The translations under genes and the position numbers were made by a program. DNA of 39,201 nt. Origin: JBOGFC01 sp050742155. Its GTDB lineage: Bacteria > Actinomycetota > Acidimicrobiia > Spongiisociales > JALYHC01. The stretch covers positions 1-39,201 of the forward strand of contig JBOGFC010000196.1 in assembly GCA_050742155.1 (NCBI GenBank), given 5' to 3'. Positions within the stretch are counted from its first letter, which is position 1. Each line of letters begins with the position of its first letter. The notes below the pieces were generated by a model, which saw only the letters and a list, made by a program, of their open reading frames with translations, was not told the origin of the DNA and did not search any database. Below are positions 14,067-22,167 of this stretch, one piece after another.

Positions 14067-14982
14067 GCGGCAACACCCCCATCGTCACCAGGTCGGCGAC
14101 CGGCTCGTCGAAGCTGCAGCTCCCGTAGGAGATGAACAGGTCCCGGCGAGTGGCGGCGATCGCCTCGGCACCAGCCTCGAGGTCCCGCCAGCGCAGAGCC
14201 TGCTCCGAGAGCGAGAAATGCTCGCCCTCCTGGTCGGCCACGATCTCTTCCTCCCGGCCGAAGACGGCCGACGTCGCCAGGTTGAGGAAGCCGTGCCGCA
14301 TGAAGCCGGTCTCGGGATCGAGGTGACGGTAGGGATGGTGAAGGCCGGCGGTGGCCTTCATGGGCAGGCCGTGCCGGCGGCACCCATCGATGAAGAGCGC
14401 CACTTGCTCCGGGGAAGGAAAGGCATCGGCGCTCGCTCCACCGCAGCGGAGCTTGGCGCCCATCCGGGGCGGGGCCCCGGCGATCGCCTCCAGGACGGCG
14501 GGCACCTCGCTCTTCCAACTCGACCGGAAGGGAATCTCCAGCAAGGGGAAAGCCCCCAGCCCGCTCCACTGGAAGATCTCGCAGAAGGCGCGCACCGCCG
14601 GTTCCACCGACTCCACGGTGGCCTCGGCGAGTCGCACCTCCACCAGGTCCACCCGGGCCGCCCCCTCGCTCTGCTTGACGAACGACCGGACCTGCTCGAG
14701 CGCGCCGCCCACCTCCCCGGGCCACACCTCCTCCTCCGGAAGGTCCAGGAGGGCGCTGATCCGCCACGGCTCAGTGGACCGCTCAACGGCGGGCCGCAGC
14801 TCCTCCAGCCGGGACGCCGGGCAAACGAAGCGACCGAGCATGAACCGATGCTCTCCGGTCCGCGACTTCTCGTGGGAAGCGGCCGCCTCCTCCAAGGGAA
14901 GGGAGGCCGGAGGGAACAGCCCGGCGTCGTCGATGAGGCCCGAGAGCAAGGCACGGCGGGCATCCAAGGGAGCGGTGGCCAT
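14053..14982 (-). CDS. Conserved hypothetical protein linked to homogentisate genes
   Basis: A 309-residue soluble protein of no family I can name. Alternating strands and helices with MGAKLRCGGASADAFP, GLPMKATAGLHHPYRH and MRHGFLNLATSAVFG suggest a TIM-barrel-like enzyme: the conserved Lys, Arg, His and Gly-rich turns fall at predicted strand ends. It overlaps fahA by 14 nt and is divergent from hmgA across 48 bp, so a role in tyrosine or homogentisate breakdown is inferred. One hypothesis is that it replaces the missing isomerase. Start chosen at ATG 14982 rather than TTG 15000; TACCCT lies 8 nt upstream, so it may be leaderless. Confidence 0.65.
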   Translation of the reverse strand: MATAPLDARRALLSGLIDDAGLFPPASLPLEEAAASHEKSRTGEHRFMLGRFVCPASRLEELRPAVERSTEPWRISALLDLPEEEVWPGEVGGALEQVRSFVKQSEGAARVDLVEVRLAEATVESVEPAVRAFCEIFQWSGLGAFPLLEIPFRSSWKSEVPAVLEAIAGAPPRMGAKLRCGGASADAFPSPEQVALFIDGCRRHGLPMKATAGLHHPYRHLDPETGFMRHGFLNLATSAVFGREEEIVADQEGEHFSLSEQALRWRDLEAGAEAIAATRRDLFISYGSCSFDEPVADLVTMGVLPLARP

Positions 14983-15030
14983 GCGCGGGTAGGGTACCAA
15001 GCAGAGAATTCGCGCGAAGGAGGTCCCTCA

Positions 15031-16224
15031 ATGCCCATGTACCAGCGCCGCGGGGAGGTGCCCGACAAGCGCCATACCCAGCTCTGGCGAGGCGAGAAGC
15101 TCCTCACCGAGCAGGTGATGGGGCTGGAGGGCTTCTCGGGGAACTACTCCATCCTCTACCACCTGCAGACGCCCGTCCGGGTCAAGGAGGTGGGCAAGTT
15201 CGAGCCCATCCAGCGCGACGAGTGGATCCCGGACGCCCACCAGCACCACCACTTCTCCACCTGGAAGGTGCCGGCCGCCGGTGATCCGATCACCGGACGC
15301 AAGCTGCTCATGTGGAACGCCGACGTGGAGATCTGGTTCTGCCGGCCGCGCAAGCCGATGGAGGACTTCTACCGGAACGGAGAGGGTGACGAGGTGCTCT
15401 TCGTCCACGAGGGCTCCGGGATGGTCGAGTCGATCTTCGGCGACCTCCCCTACCGGTCGGGGGACTACGTGGTCATCCCCCGCGGCACCACCTACCGGCT
15501 GGTCCCGGACGACAAGCAGCGCTACCTGATCTTCACCTCACCGGGCCAGATCGAGATCCCCCGACGCTACCGCAACGAGTACGGCAACCTCCTCGAGCAC
15601 GCCCCCTATTACCACCGGGACCTCCATCCCCCGACCGAACTGCGCACTCACGAAGAGCGGGGCGAGTTCATCGTCAAGGTGCGGGTGCGCGATGGCTACC
15701 AGAGCTACCTGCTCGACTACCACCCCTGCAACGTGGTGGGCTGGGACGGGTACGTCTACCCGTGGACGTTCTCCATCCACGATTTCGAGCCCAAGGCAGG
15801 GCGTATCCACCAGCCGCCCCCGGCCCACCAGACCTTCCAGGGTCCGGCCTTCGTGATCTGCTCGTTCTGTCCCCGCAAGCTGGACTGGGACCCCCAGGCG
15901 GTCCCCATCCCCTACAACCACTCCAACCTGAACTCGGACGAGATGATCTACTACGTGTCGGGGAATTTCGCCTCGCGGCGAGGGATCGACGTGGGCTCGA
16001 TCACCCTGCACCCGTCGGGGATCCCGCACGGTCCCCAGCCGGGCCTGGCCGAGAAGGCGCTGGGGGTCACCGAGACCGAGGAGCTGGCGGTGATGTGCGA
16101 CACCTTCCGGCCCCTGCGGCTCGGGGCCTTCGCCCGGGAGATCGACAACCCCGAGTACATGTACTCGTGGTACGAGCCGGCCGAGGGGGCCACCAAGAAA
16201 GACGAGATGCCGACCATTGCGTAG
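15031..16224 (+). CDS. hmgA: Homogentisate 1,2-dioxygenase
   Basis: Opens the ring of homogentisate with O2 to give maleylacetoacetate, using non-haem Fe(II). The 397-residue protein has the cupin segments of the family: EVLFVHEGSGMVESIFGDLPYRSGDYVVIPRGTTYR near the middle, and VVGWDGYVYPWTFSIHDFEPKAGRIHQPPP followed by SDEMIYYVSGNF and HPSGIPHGPQPG toward the C-terminus, which carry the iron ligands. It is somewhat shorter than the roughly 430-residue proteobacterial forms. The start at 15031 has an excellent AAGGAGGT 5 nt upstream. It diverges from the unknown-fahA pair and ends 6 nt before a structured repeat. Confidence 0.93.
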   Translation: MPMYQRRGEVPDKRHTQLWRGEKLLTEQVMGLEGFSGNYSILYHLQTPVRVKEVGKFEPIQRDEWIPDAHQHHHFSTWKVPAAGDPITGRKLLMWNADVEIWFCRPRKPMEDFYRNGEGDEVLFVHEGSGMVESIFGDLPYRSGDYVVIPRGTTYRLVPDDKQRYLIFTSPGQIEIPRRYRNEYGNLLEHAPYYHRDLHPPTELRTHEERGEFIVKVRVRDGYQSYLLDYHPCNVVGWDGYVYPWTFSIHDFEPKAGRIHQPPPAHQTFQGPAFVICSFCPRKLDWDPQAVPIPYNHSNLNSDEMIYYVSGNFASRRGIDVGSITLHPSGIPHGPQPGLAEKALGVTETEELAVMCDTFRPLRLGAFAREIDNPEYMYSWYEPAEGATKKDEMPTIA

Positions 16225-16229
16225 ATCCG

Positions 16230-16284
16230 GCGAACCCCGGGTTTCCTGCGCGTCTCTGGGACGCGTGACCGCCTGTGGATCAGG
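16230..16284. repeat. Structured repeat, diverged copy 3
   Basis: About 80% identical to the copies at 6006 and 6065. The main hairpin is kept by paired changes: CGCGCC/GGCGCG has become CGCGTC/GACGCG. AACCC-N-GGGTT and the closing CCTG/CAGG pair are also kept; the last hairpin is weakened. It lies 6 nt after the hmgA stop. Confidence 0.75.
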
Positions 16285-16305
16285 CTGACCGGAGCTCCTG
16301 GGGCC

Positions 16306-16331
16306 CGCAACAGGTTTCGTTGCGCTATCCT
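16306..16331 (+). promoter_or_regulatory. Toxin-antitoxin promoter/operator candidate
   Basis: An inverted repeat CGCAAC-N7-GTTGCG (16306-16311, 16319-16324) directly precedes a -10-like TATCCT (16326-16331), 17 nt before the antitoxin ATG. Its position suits autorepression by the antitoxin. Confidence 0.35.
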
Positions 16332-16348
16332 CGGCAGGTGGATCAACC

Positions 16349-16681
16349 ATGCCCATAGCGACGCGCCAGCGACTCAAGGCCTTGACCGAGGATCTGGGAA
16401 GCCAGGCCGAGGTGGCGCGCCTTCTCGGCGTCAGCCGCTCCCGGGTGAGCCGATGGCTGCGGGAGGACCAGCCGGACGCTGAGAACCGTCGGAAGCTGGC
16501 GGGCGCCGAGTTCATCCTGGACCGGCTCCTGCAACTCTTCGATCCCGCCACGGCAGTCAAGTGGCTGCACGGCTTCAACGCCCACTTGGGCGACCGCCGG
16601 CCCATCGACCTGGTGGCGGCCGGGAGGGTGGCCGAGGTGCTGGAGGCCGTCGAGGCCGAAGAGACCGGTGCCTACGCCTGA
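16349..16681 (+). CDS. Xre/MbcA/ParS-type antitoxin
   Basis: A 110-residue antitoxin. Residues 15-40 form a Xre-like helix-turn-helix (SQAEVARLLGVSRSRVSRWLR). The rest matches the DUF2384 (MbcA/ParS) toxin-binding region: RRKLAGAEFILDRLLQLF, then AVKWLHGFNAHLGDRRPIDLV. It should bind and silence the RES toxin encoded 3 nt downstream and repress its own promoter. The pair sits between hmgA and the end of hpd, so it appears inserted into the tyrosine-catabolism locus. Confidence 0.9.
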   Translation: MPIATRQRLKALTEDLGSQAEVARLLGVSRSRVSRWLREDQPDAENRRKLAGAEFILDRLLQLFDPATAVKWLHGFNAHLGDRRPIDLVAAGRVAEVLEAVEAEETGAYA

Positions 16682-16684
16682 GCC

Positions 16685-17242
16685 TTGCTCTATCGAGTGT
16701 TTCCTTCTCGAGCGGGAGCCACCCCCACCGAAGAAGGCGGAGCCCTTTACGTGCCGAGGGCCCGGCAGGGCTCGGGGCGCCACGACAACCCGGACCACTA
16801 CGGCGCCCTCTACGCGGCCCGCAGTCCCGAGTCGGCGATAGCCGAACGCGTGCAGGGCTTTCGGGGCCAGCCGCTGACCGGCGCCGACCTGCGCCTGGCC
16901 GACGGCCGCCGCTGGGCTTTGGGCGCCATCGACGAGGCCCGGCTCTCACCTCTCGTCGATCTGGACGACCCCAGCCAACTGGCACACCGTCGTCTACGGC
17001 CATCCATGGTGGCCACCCGAGATCGCTCCACCACCCGGGAGATTGCCCGGGCGATCTTCGCCGAGGGCCTGCCCGGCTTCTCGTGGTGGTCCACGTTGGA
17101 GTCGTCGTGGACCAACGTCACCCTCTTCGCGGAGGTGGCGGTGCCCCATCTCGAGGTGATCGGTGATCCCGAGCCCCTCTCCATCGGGCTGCCGGCCTTG
17201 AGGTCCGCCGCCGACCTGCTGGGGATCACCGTGCGGCGGTGA
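16685..17242 (+). CDS. RES-domain toxin (NAD+-degrading)
   Basis: A 185-residue RES-family toxin. Characterised members such as MbcT and ParT consume NAD+ by phosphorolysis or ADP-ribosylate a host enzyme. It begins LYRVFPSRAG, contains the RES core YAARSPESAIAERVQGF near residue 42 (Arg and Glu in the expected places), and has GFSWWSTLESSWTNVTLF near residue 136, where the third catalytic residue lies. The only usable start is a TTG at 16685, three bases after the antitoxin stop. A weak start may keep toxin output below antitoxin output. It converges on hpd with a 12-nt gap. Confidence 0.9.
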   Translation: MLYRVFPSRAGATPTEEGGALYVPRARQGSGRHDNPDHYGALYAARSPESAIAERVQGFRGQPLTGADLRLADGRRWALGAIDEARLSPLVDLDDPSQLAHRRLRPSMVATRDRSTTREIARAIFAEGLPGFSWWSTLESSWTNVTLFAEVAVPHLEVIGDPEPLSIGLPALRSAADLLGITVRR

Positions 17243-17254
17243 GGGGCTGGCTTC

Positions 17255-18340
17255 CTACAGATTCCCTCGCTCGGCCTGGTCCCGCTCGATGGCCTCGAAG
17301 AGGGCCTTGAAGTTCCCCTCCCCGAAGCCCTCCGCCCCACGGCGCTCGATGAACTCGAAGAAGAAGGTGGGGCGGTCCTGCATCATCCGGGAGAAGATCT
17401 GCAGGAGCCGCCCGCCCTCGTCCTCGTCGGCCAGGATGTTCAGCTCGGCGAGCTCCTCGAGGTCGGCGTCCAGGTCGGCGATTCGCTGGGGAAGCTCCTC
17501 GTAATAGGTGCCGGGGACGCTCATCAGCCCGAAGCCACGCGACCGCAAGCTGCGCACGGTCTGCACCAGGTCGGCGGTGGCCAGGGCGATGTGCTGCACC
17601 CCGGCCGACTTGTAGAACATCAGGTACTCCTCGATCTGGGAGCGCCGCTTGCCGGTGGCCGGCTCGTTGATGGGTAGCTTGATGACCCGGGCGCCGTCGG
17701 TCACCACCTTCGACATGAGCGCCGAGTATTCCGTCTTGATGGTTTCGTCGTCGAAGTGGCGGAAGAGCGAGAAGCCGAAGATCTGCTCGTAGAACTCCAC
17801 CCACTCGTCCATCTTGCCCAACTCGACGTTGGCCACCACGTGGTCGATGCGGTGCAGGCCGGCGGGCTCGGCGACCGTCTCCCGGCGGGGACGGAAGTCG
17901 GGCGCCCAGCCCCCCTCCTGCTGGACCAAGGAGTGGATCGTGTCCCCGTAGGCCTTGATGCCGGCCCGCACCGTGCGGCCCGCCTCGGTCTCCACCACCT
18001 CCGGCTTGTAGGCCGCCTCCGCTCCCCGCTCCAGGGCCAGCTCGAAGGCCGCCTCGGCGTCGGGAACGGCCAGGGCCACGTCGTGCACTCCCGGGCCGTG
18101 CACGCGGTGGTGCTCGGAGACGGGATGGTCGGGCTCCAAGGCCCCGGTGACGATGAAGCGGACCTCGTCCTGCTCCAGGGCATAGGAAGCGGTCTCCCGG
18201 ACCCCGGTCTCCGGCCCCCGGTAGCCCACGATCGAAAAGCCCATCAGCGACCGGTAGTAGTTAGCGGACTGATAGGCATTTCCCACCCAGAACTCGATGT
18301 GGTGGAAGCCTTCGATCGGGAAGGGGTCGGGCGTGGTCAT
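17255..18340 (-). CDS. hpd: 4-Hydroxyphenylpyruvate dioxygenase
   Basis: Converts 4-hydroxyphenylpyruvate to homogentisate with Fe(II) and O2. The 361-residue protein has two vicinal-oxygen-chelate domains. Iron ligands are recognisable as His in GLHRIDHVVANV, His in AGVQHIALATADLV, and Glu in TFFFEFIERRG. NEPATGKRRSQIEEYL is a strong family block. The start is the second of two close ATGs (18340), because GAGGAGG lies 6 nt before it and abuts the first. It is transcribed divergently from nrdJ across about 190 bp. Confidence 0.94.
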   Translation of the reverse strand: MTTPDPFPIEGFHHIEFWVGNAYQSANYYRSLMGFSIVGYRGPETGVRETASYALEQDEVRFIVTGALEPDHPVSEHHRVHGPGVHDVALAVPDAEAAFELALERGAEAAYKPEVVETEAGRTVRAGIKAYGDTIHSLVQQEGGWAPDFRPRRETVAEPAGLHRIDHVVANVELGKMDEWVEFYEQIFGFSLFRHFDDETIKTEYSALMSKVVTDGARVIKLPINEPATGKRRSQIEEYLMFYKSAGVQHIALATADLVQTVRSLRSRGFGLMSVPGTYYEELPQRIADLDADLEELAELNILADEDEGGRLLQIFSRMMQDRPTFFFEFIERRGAEGFGEGNFKALFEAIERDQAERGNL

Positions 18341-18413
18341 CTCCATCCTCCTCGGTGTCGGTCTGCCTTCACCATACACCGAGTGCCTGGTCACAGGGCC
18401 TGCCCAAATACCC

Positions 18414-18442
18414 TTGACGAAACTACAGAGCTGTGATTACAT
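18414..18442 (+). promoter_or_regulatory. nrdJ promoter candidate
   Basis: TTGACG at 18414-18419, a 17-bp spacer, then TTACAT at 18437-18442 (or TACATA with 18 bp). This predicts a transcript starting near 18450 with a leader of about 85 nt before nrdJ. Confidence 0.5.
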
Positions 18443-18457
18443 AGGCGGTGTTCGCCC

Positions 18458-18502
18458 CAAGATGCTGTGGACCTTCACTTCCCCACCGCAACATCTTGCG
18501 GT
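18458..18502 (+). promoter_or_regulatory. nrdJ leader with two mutually exclusive hairpins
   Basis: CAAGATG (18458-18464) can pair with CATCTTG (18492-18498). Alternatively ACCGCAA (18485-18491) pairs with TTGCGGT (18496-18502) around the CATC loop. The two stems share TTG 18496-18498, so only one can form at a time. This is the layout of an attenuator or expression platform. No cobalamin aptamer core was recognised. Confidence 0.4.
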
Positions 18503-18533
18503 TGCCGCTCCGCGACCCTGGGAGGTTGGTGCT

Positions 18534-21500
18534 ATGGCCGGTCTACACATCACCCGTCGGTTCACCCGAGCCGGAGAGGATCCCTACCAGTCGGTCGAGT
18601 GGGCGAGGCGGGATTCCCGCATCACCAACCCGGACGGATCGGTGGTCTTCGAGATGCGCGAGGTGGAGGTGCCGGCCGGCTGGTCTCAGGTGGCCACCGA
18701 CGTCATGGTCTCCAAGTACTTCCGCAAGGCCGGGGTGCCGCAGTACGACGAGTGGGGCAACCAGCTCTTCGACGATGAGGGGGGCCCGGTCCTCGGAGTG
18801 GAGCGGTCCGTGCGCCAGGTGGTGCGCCGCCTCACCGGCACCTGGCGGTGGTGGGGGGAGAACCACGGGTACTTCGCCTCGGAAGCAGACGCCCAGGCCT
18901 TCGAGGACGAGCTGGCCTACATGCTGCTCCACCAGATGGCCTCCCCCAACAGCCCGCAGTGGTTCAACACCGGCCTCAACTGGGCGTACGGTCTGACCGG
19001 CCCGAAACAGGGCTTCTGGTACGTGGATCCGGAGACCGAGCAGCTGACGGAGAGCCCCGACGCCTACAGCCGTCCAGCACCCCATGCCTGCTACATACTC
19101 AGCGTCGCCGATGACCTCGTCAACCCCGGTGGGATCATGGACCTGTGGCTGCGCGAGGCGCGCATCTTCAAGTTCGGGAGCGGCAGCGGCGTGAACGTGT
19201 CGACCCTCCGAGCGGAGGGCGAGCCGCTCTCGGGCGGTGGGAAGTCCTCGGGTGTCATGTCTTTCCTCAAGATCGGAGACCGAGCCGCCGGAGCCATCCG
19301 ATCGGGAGGAACCACCCGGCGGGCGGCCAAGATGGTCGTCCTCGATGTCGATCACCCGGACATCGAGGCCTTCGTGAACTGGAAGCTCGAAGAGGAGAAG
19401 AAGGTTCGGGCACTGATCGCGGCCGGGTACCCGGCCGACTTCAACGGCGAGGCCTACCTGACCGTCTCGGGACAAAACTCGAACAACTCCGTAAGAGTCC
19501 CCAACGAGTTCATGCAGGCGGTGATCGACAACGACACCTGGGACCTCACCAATCGCACCGACGGGAGGGTTCGCAAGACCCTCAAGGCCCGAGACCTATG
19601 GCGGCAGGTCGCCGAAGCCGCTTGGGCATGCGCCGACCCGGGCGTGCAGTTCGACACCACCGTCAACGAGTGGCACACCTCGCCGGCGGGAGGGCGAATC
19701 CGGGCGACCAACCCATGCGCGGAGTACAACTTTCTCGACAACACCGCCTGCAACCTGGCCAGCATCAACCTGGTCCGCTTCTACGACGACACGACCGCCA
19801 AGTTCGACATCGAGGCCTACCGCCACACGATCCGCCTATGGACGATGGTGCTGGAGATCTCGGTCACCATGGCCCACTTCCCGGCCATGGAGGTGGCCCA
19901 GGGCTCGTATGACTACCGGACCCTGGGCCTTGGCTACGCCAACCTCGGCTCTCTTCTGATGCGCTCCGGCATTCCCTACGACTCCGACGAGGGCCGGGCC
20001 ATCATCGGCGCCATGACCGCCATCCTCACCGGTGAGGCCTATGCGACCTCGGCCGAGATGGCCGCCGGCCTGGGCCCTTTCCCCAAGTTTTCGGAGAATC
20101 GCGAGGCGATGCTGCGGGTGATCCGCAACCACCGCCGAGCGACCTACGACGCCCCCCGGGAGAGCTACGAGCAGATCAGCCACTACGTGCTGGGCATCGA
20201 TGAGGCGCTCTGCCCACCTGAGCTGTTGGAGGCAGCTCGCCGGTCGTGGGATCGGGCGCTGAACCTGGGTGAGAAGTTCGGCTACCGGAACGCCCAGGTC
20301 ACCGTGTCCGCCCCAACCGGCACCATCGGGCTGCAGCTTGACTGCGACACCACCGGTATCGAGCCCGACTTCGCCCTGGTGAAGTTCAAGAAGCTGGCGG
20401 GCGGGGGCTACTTCAAGATCGCCAACCAGTCGATCGCTCCGGCACTCCGCCGACTCGGGTACCGAGAGGATCAGACCAAGGCGATCGTGCAGTACGTGGT
20501 CGGCAAGATGAGCCTCGACGGAGCTCCTCACATCAATCGGACGAGCTTGGCTGAGAAGGGTTTCGGTGAGGCCGAGCTCGAGGCCATCGAAATTGCCCTG
20601 CCCTCGGTGTTCGAGCTGCGCCACGCCTTCAACGTCTTCCTGATCGGCGAAGAGGCCTTGCAGCGAATGGGCTTCACCGAGGAGCAATACACGGCGTTCG
20701 GCTTCGACCTGCTGAAGGCGCTCGGCTTCACGAAGGAGCAGATCGCCGAGGCCAACGACGTGATCTGTGGTCGGCAAACCATCGAAGGTGGTCGTCACCT
20801 TCGCGAAGAGCACTTGGCCGTCTTCGACTGCGCCAACCGCTGCGGTCGGTACGGCCGGCGTTTCATCCACCACACCGGCCACATCAAAGCCATGGCCGCC
20901 GCCCAGCCCTTCCTCAGCGGCACTGCCAGCAAGACGATCAATCTGCCGCACGAGGCAACCATCGAGGACATCGAGGAGGCCTACCTGCTCTCCTGGGAAC
21001 TGGGCCTGAAGTGCATGGCCCTGTACCGCGATGGCTCCAAGGCCTCCCAGCCCCTCTCGACTACCTCCGACGACGGGCAGGCCGACGACGAGGCGGAGGG
21101 GGTTTCGGAGGCCATCGCCACCGAGACCAGGGTGCTGACCGGGCAGTTCGACCCCGGCGCCAGCCCTACCCAGGTCTACGCCAACGCCCCCCGGCCTCGC
21201 TTCCTGCTGCCCGCCAAGCGCCAGGGCTGGACCCAGGAGGCCCGCATCGGAGGCCACAAGGTGTTCCTGCGCACCGGTGAGTACGACGACGGCACCCTGG
21301 GCGAGATCTTCATCGACCTGGCCAAGGAGGGAGCCACCCTGCGGGGGATCATCTCCTGCTTCGCCATCGCCGTCTCCAAGGGCCTCCAGTACGGGGTGCC
21401 GCTCGACGAGTTCGTCGACACCTTCACCTTCCACACCTTCGAGCCTCGCGGGCTGGTGGAAGGCCACCCCAACATCAAGATGGCCAACTCGATCGTCGAC

Positions 21501-21896
21501 TACGTGTTCCGGGCACTGGGGCTCGAATACCTGGGTCGGTCGGACCTCGTGCAGGTTCCCCCGGCCCACCACGAGCTGCCGGAGCCGCCCGCGGGGATCG
21601 CCGTCGAGGCCGGGTTCCAGCTCGACCTCACCGACGCCGCTATGGAAGACGACATCGAGGTTCAATCTCGAGCTGCCCGCTTCGTCGATGACGTCGGCAA
21701 CGGAGCCCCGGCCATCGCGCCGGCGGCCAAGGTGGCGCTCGCCGCTCGGGCCGATACTGGCGCTGGCTCGTTGCAGGCGGCCCTGGGCGACCTGATGGGT
21801 GATGCCCCCCTGTGTGACACATGCGGCCACATCACTGTGCGAAACGGGTCTTGCTTCAAGTGCCTCAATTGCGGCAACTCACTGGGCTGCAGTTAG
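18534..21896 (+). CDS. nrdJ: Coenzyme-B12-dependent ribonucleotide reductase, class II
   Basis: Reduces ribonucleotides to deoxyribonucleotides with an adenosylcobalamin-derived radical. The 1120-residue protein has the catalytic N-x-C-x-E motif at N393, C395, E397 (NPCAE) and the redox cysteine pair C186 and C406; the 11-residue spacing C395-C406 equals that of the Lactobacillus enzyme (C408/C419). SAPTGTIGLQLDCDTTGIEPDF is the C-terminal barrel block. After about residue 870 comes a TSCPD-type domain (VFLRTGEYDDGTLGEIFIDL). A zinc-ribbon tail follows, with C1094, C1097, C1107, C1110, C1113 and C1119. ATG 18534 is preceded by GGGAGG; an upstream frame extension is unlikely to be translated. 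Confidence 0.95.
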   Translation: MAGLHITRRFTRAGEDPYQSVEWARRDSRITNPDGSVVFEMREVEVPAGWSQVATDVMVSKYFRKAGVPQYDEWGNQLFDDEGGPVLGVERSVRQVVRRLTGTWRWWGENHGYFASEADAQAFEDELAYMLLHQMASPNSPQWFNTGLNWAYGLTGPKQGFWYVDPETEQLTESPDAYSRPAPHACYILSVADDLVNPGGIMDLWLREARIFKFGSGSGVNVSTLRAEGEPLSGGGKSSGVMSFLKIGDRAAGAIRSGGTTRRAAKMVVLDVDHPDIEAFVNWKLEEEKKVRALIAAGYPADFNGEAYLTVSGQNSNNSVRVPNEFMQAVIDNDTWDLTNRTDGRVRKTLKARDLWRQVAEAAWACADPGVQFDTTVNEWHTSPAGGRIRATNPCAEYNFLDNTACNLASINLVRFYDDTTAKFDIEAYRHTIRLWTMVLEISVTMAHFPAMEVAQGSYDYRTLGLGYANLGSLLMRSGIPYDSDEGRAIIGAMTAILTGEAYATSAEMAAGLGPFPKFSENREAMLRVIRNHRRATYDAPRESYEQISHYVLGIDEALCPPELLEAARRSWDRALNLGEKFGYRNAQVTVSAPTGTIGLQLDCDTTGIEPDFALVKFKKLAGGGYFKIANQSIAPALRRLGYREDQTKAIVQYVVGKMSLDGAPHINRTSLAEKGFGEAELEAIEIALPSVFELRHAFNVFLIGEEALQRMGFTEEQYTAFGFDLLKALGFTKEQIAEANDVICGRQTIEGGRHLREEHLAVFDCANRCGRYGRRFIHHTGHIKAMAAAQPFLSGTASKTINLPHEATIEDIEEAYLLSWELGLKCMALYRDGSKASQPLSTTSDDGQADDEAEGVSEAIATETRVLTGQFDPGASPTQVYANAPRPRFLLPAKRQGWTQEARIGGHKVFLRTGEYDDGTLGEIFIDLAKEGATLRGIISCFAIAVSKGLQYGVPLDEFVDTFTFHTFEPRGLVEGHPNIKMANSIVDYVFRALGLEYLGRSDLVQVPPAHHELPEPPAGIAVEAGFQLDLTDAAMEDDIEVQSRAARFVDDVGNGAPAIAPAAKVALAARADTGAGSLQAALGDLMGDAPLCDTCGHITVRNGSCFKCLNCGNSLGCS

Positions 21897-21919
21897 AAAC
21901 GAGGAAAGGAGGAGCCGGC

Positions 21920-21948
21920 AGAAGAGGGCCCGTCGAGGGCCCTCTTCT
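21920..21948 (+). terminator. Strong hairpin after nrdJ
   Basis: A perfect 12-bp stem (AGAAGAGGGCCC with GGGCCCTCTTCT) and a GTCGA loop, 23 nt after the nrdJ stop. No long U-run follows (CCGTT), but the stability and position strongly suggest a terminator. Confidence 0.75.
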
Positions 21949-21952
21949 CCGT

Positions 21953-22167
21953 TCACCGGTCGATGCTGATCTTGACCGGCCCGCTCGGGCGCGCCCACGT
22001 GGCCCCTGGAAAGAGCGGCCGGACGTGCACAGCACCAGCTCGGCCGGCTTCTCCCGACGAGCTGGCATCCTTGTATCGGCAGCTCCTCATGCACATCGCA
22101 CTGCTGATCGTGCAGCTGCTCCCGGCCGAGCTATCACCCGGAGCCGTGGCCACGCTCCTGCTGCACG
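21953..22167. other. Gap with two weak small reading frames
   Basis: This stretch of about 215 bp holds a plus-strand ATG frame (21963-22175, 70 codons) ending in a hydrophobic helical run and overlapping the aminotransferase start by 8 nt. Opposite it is a minus-strand frame (22153-21953, 66 codons) whose last 26 codons have very high third-position GC and end PSGPVKISIDR. At most one is real; neither matches a family I know or has a clear ribosome site. Confidence 0.25.

Noticed and set aside
18443..18533. Cobalamin riboswitch before nrdJ
   Set aside because: The leader is only about 85 nt and no B12-box-like core (GCCACTG) was found; cobalamin aptamers need about 200 nt.
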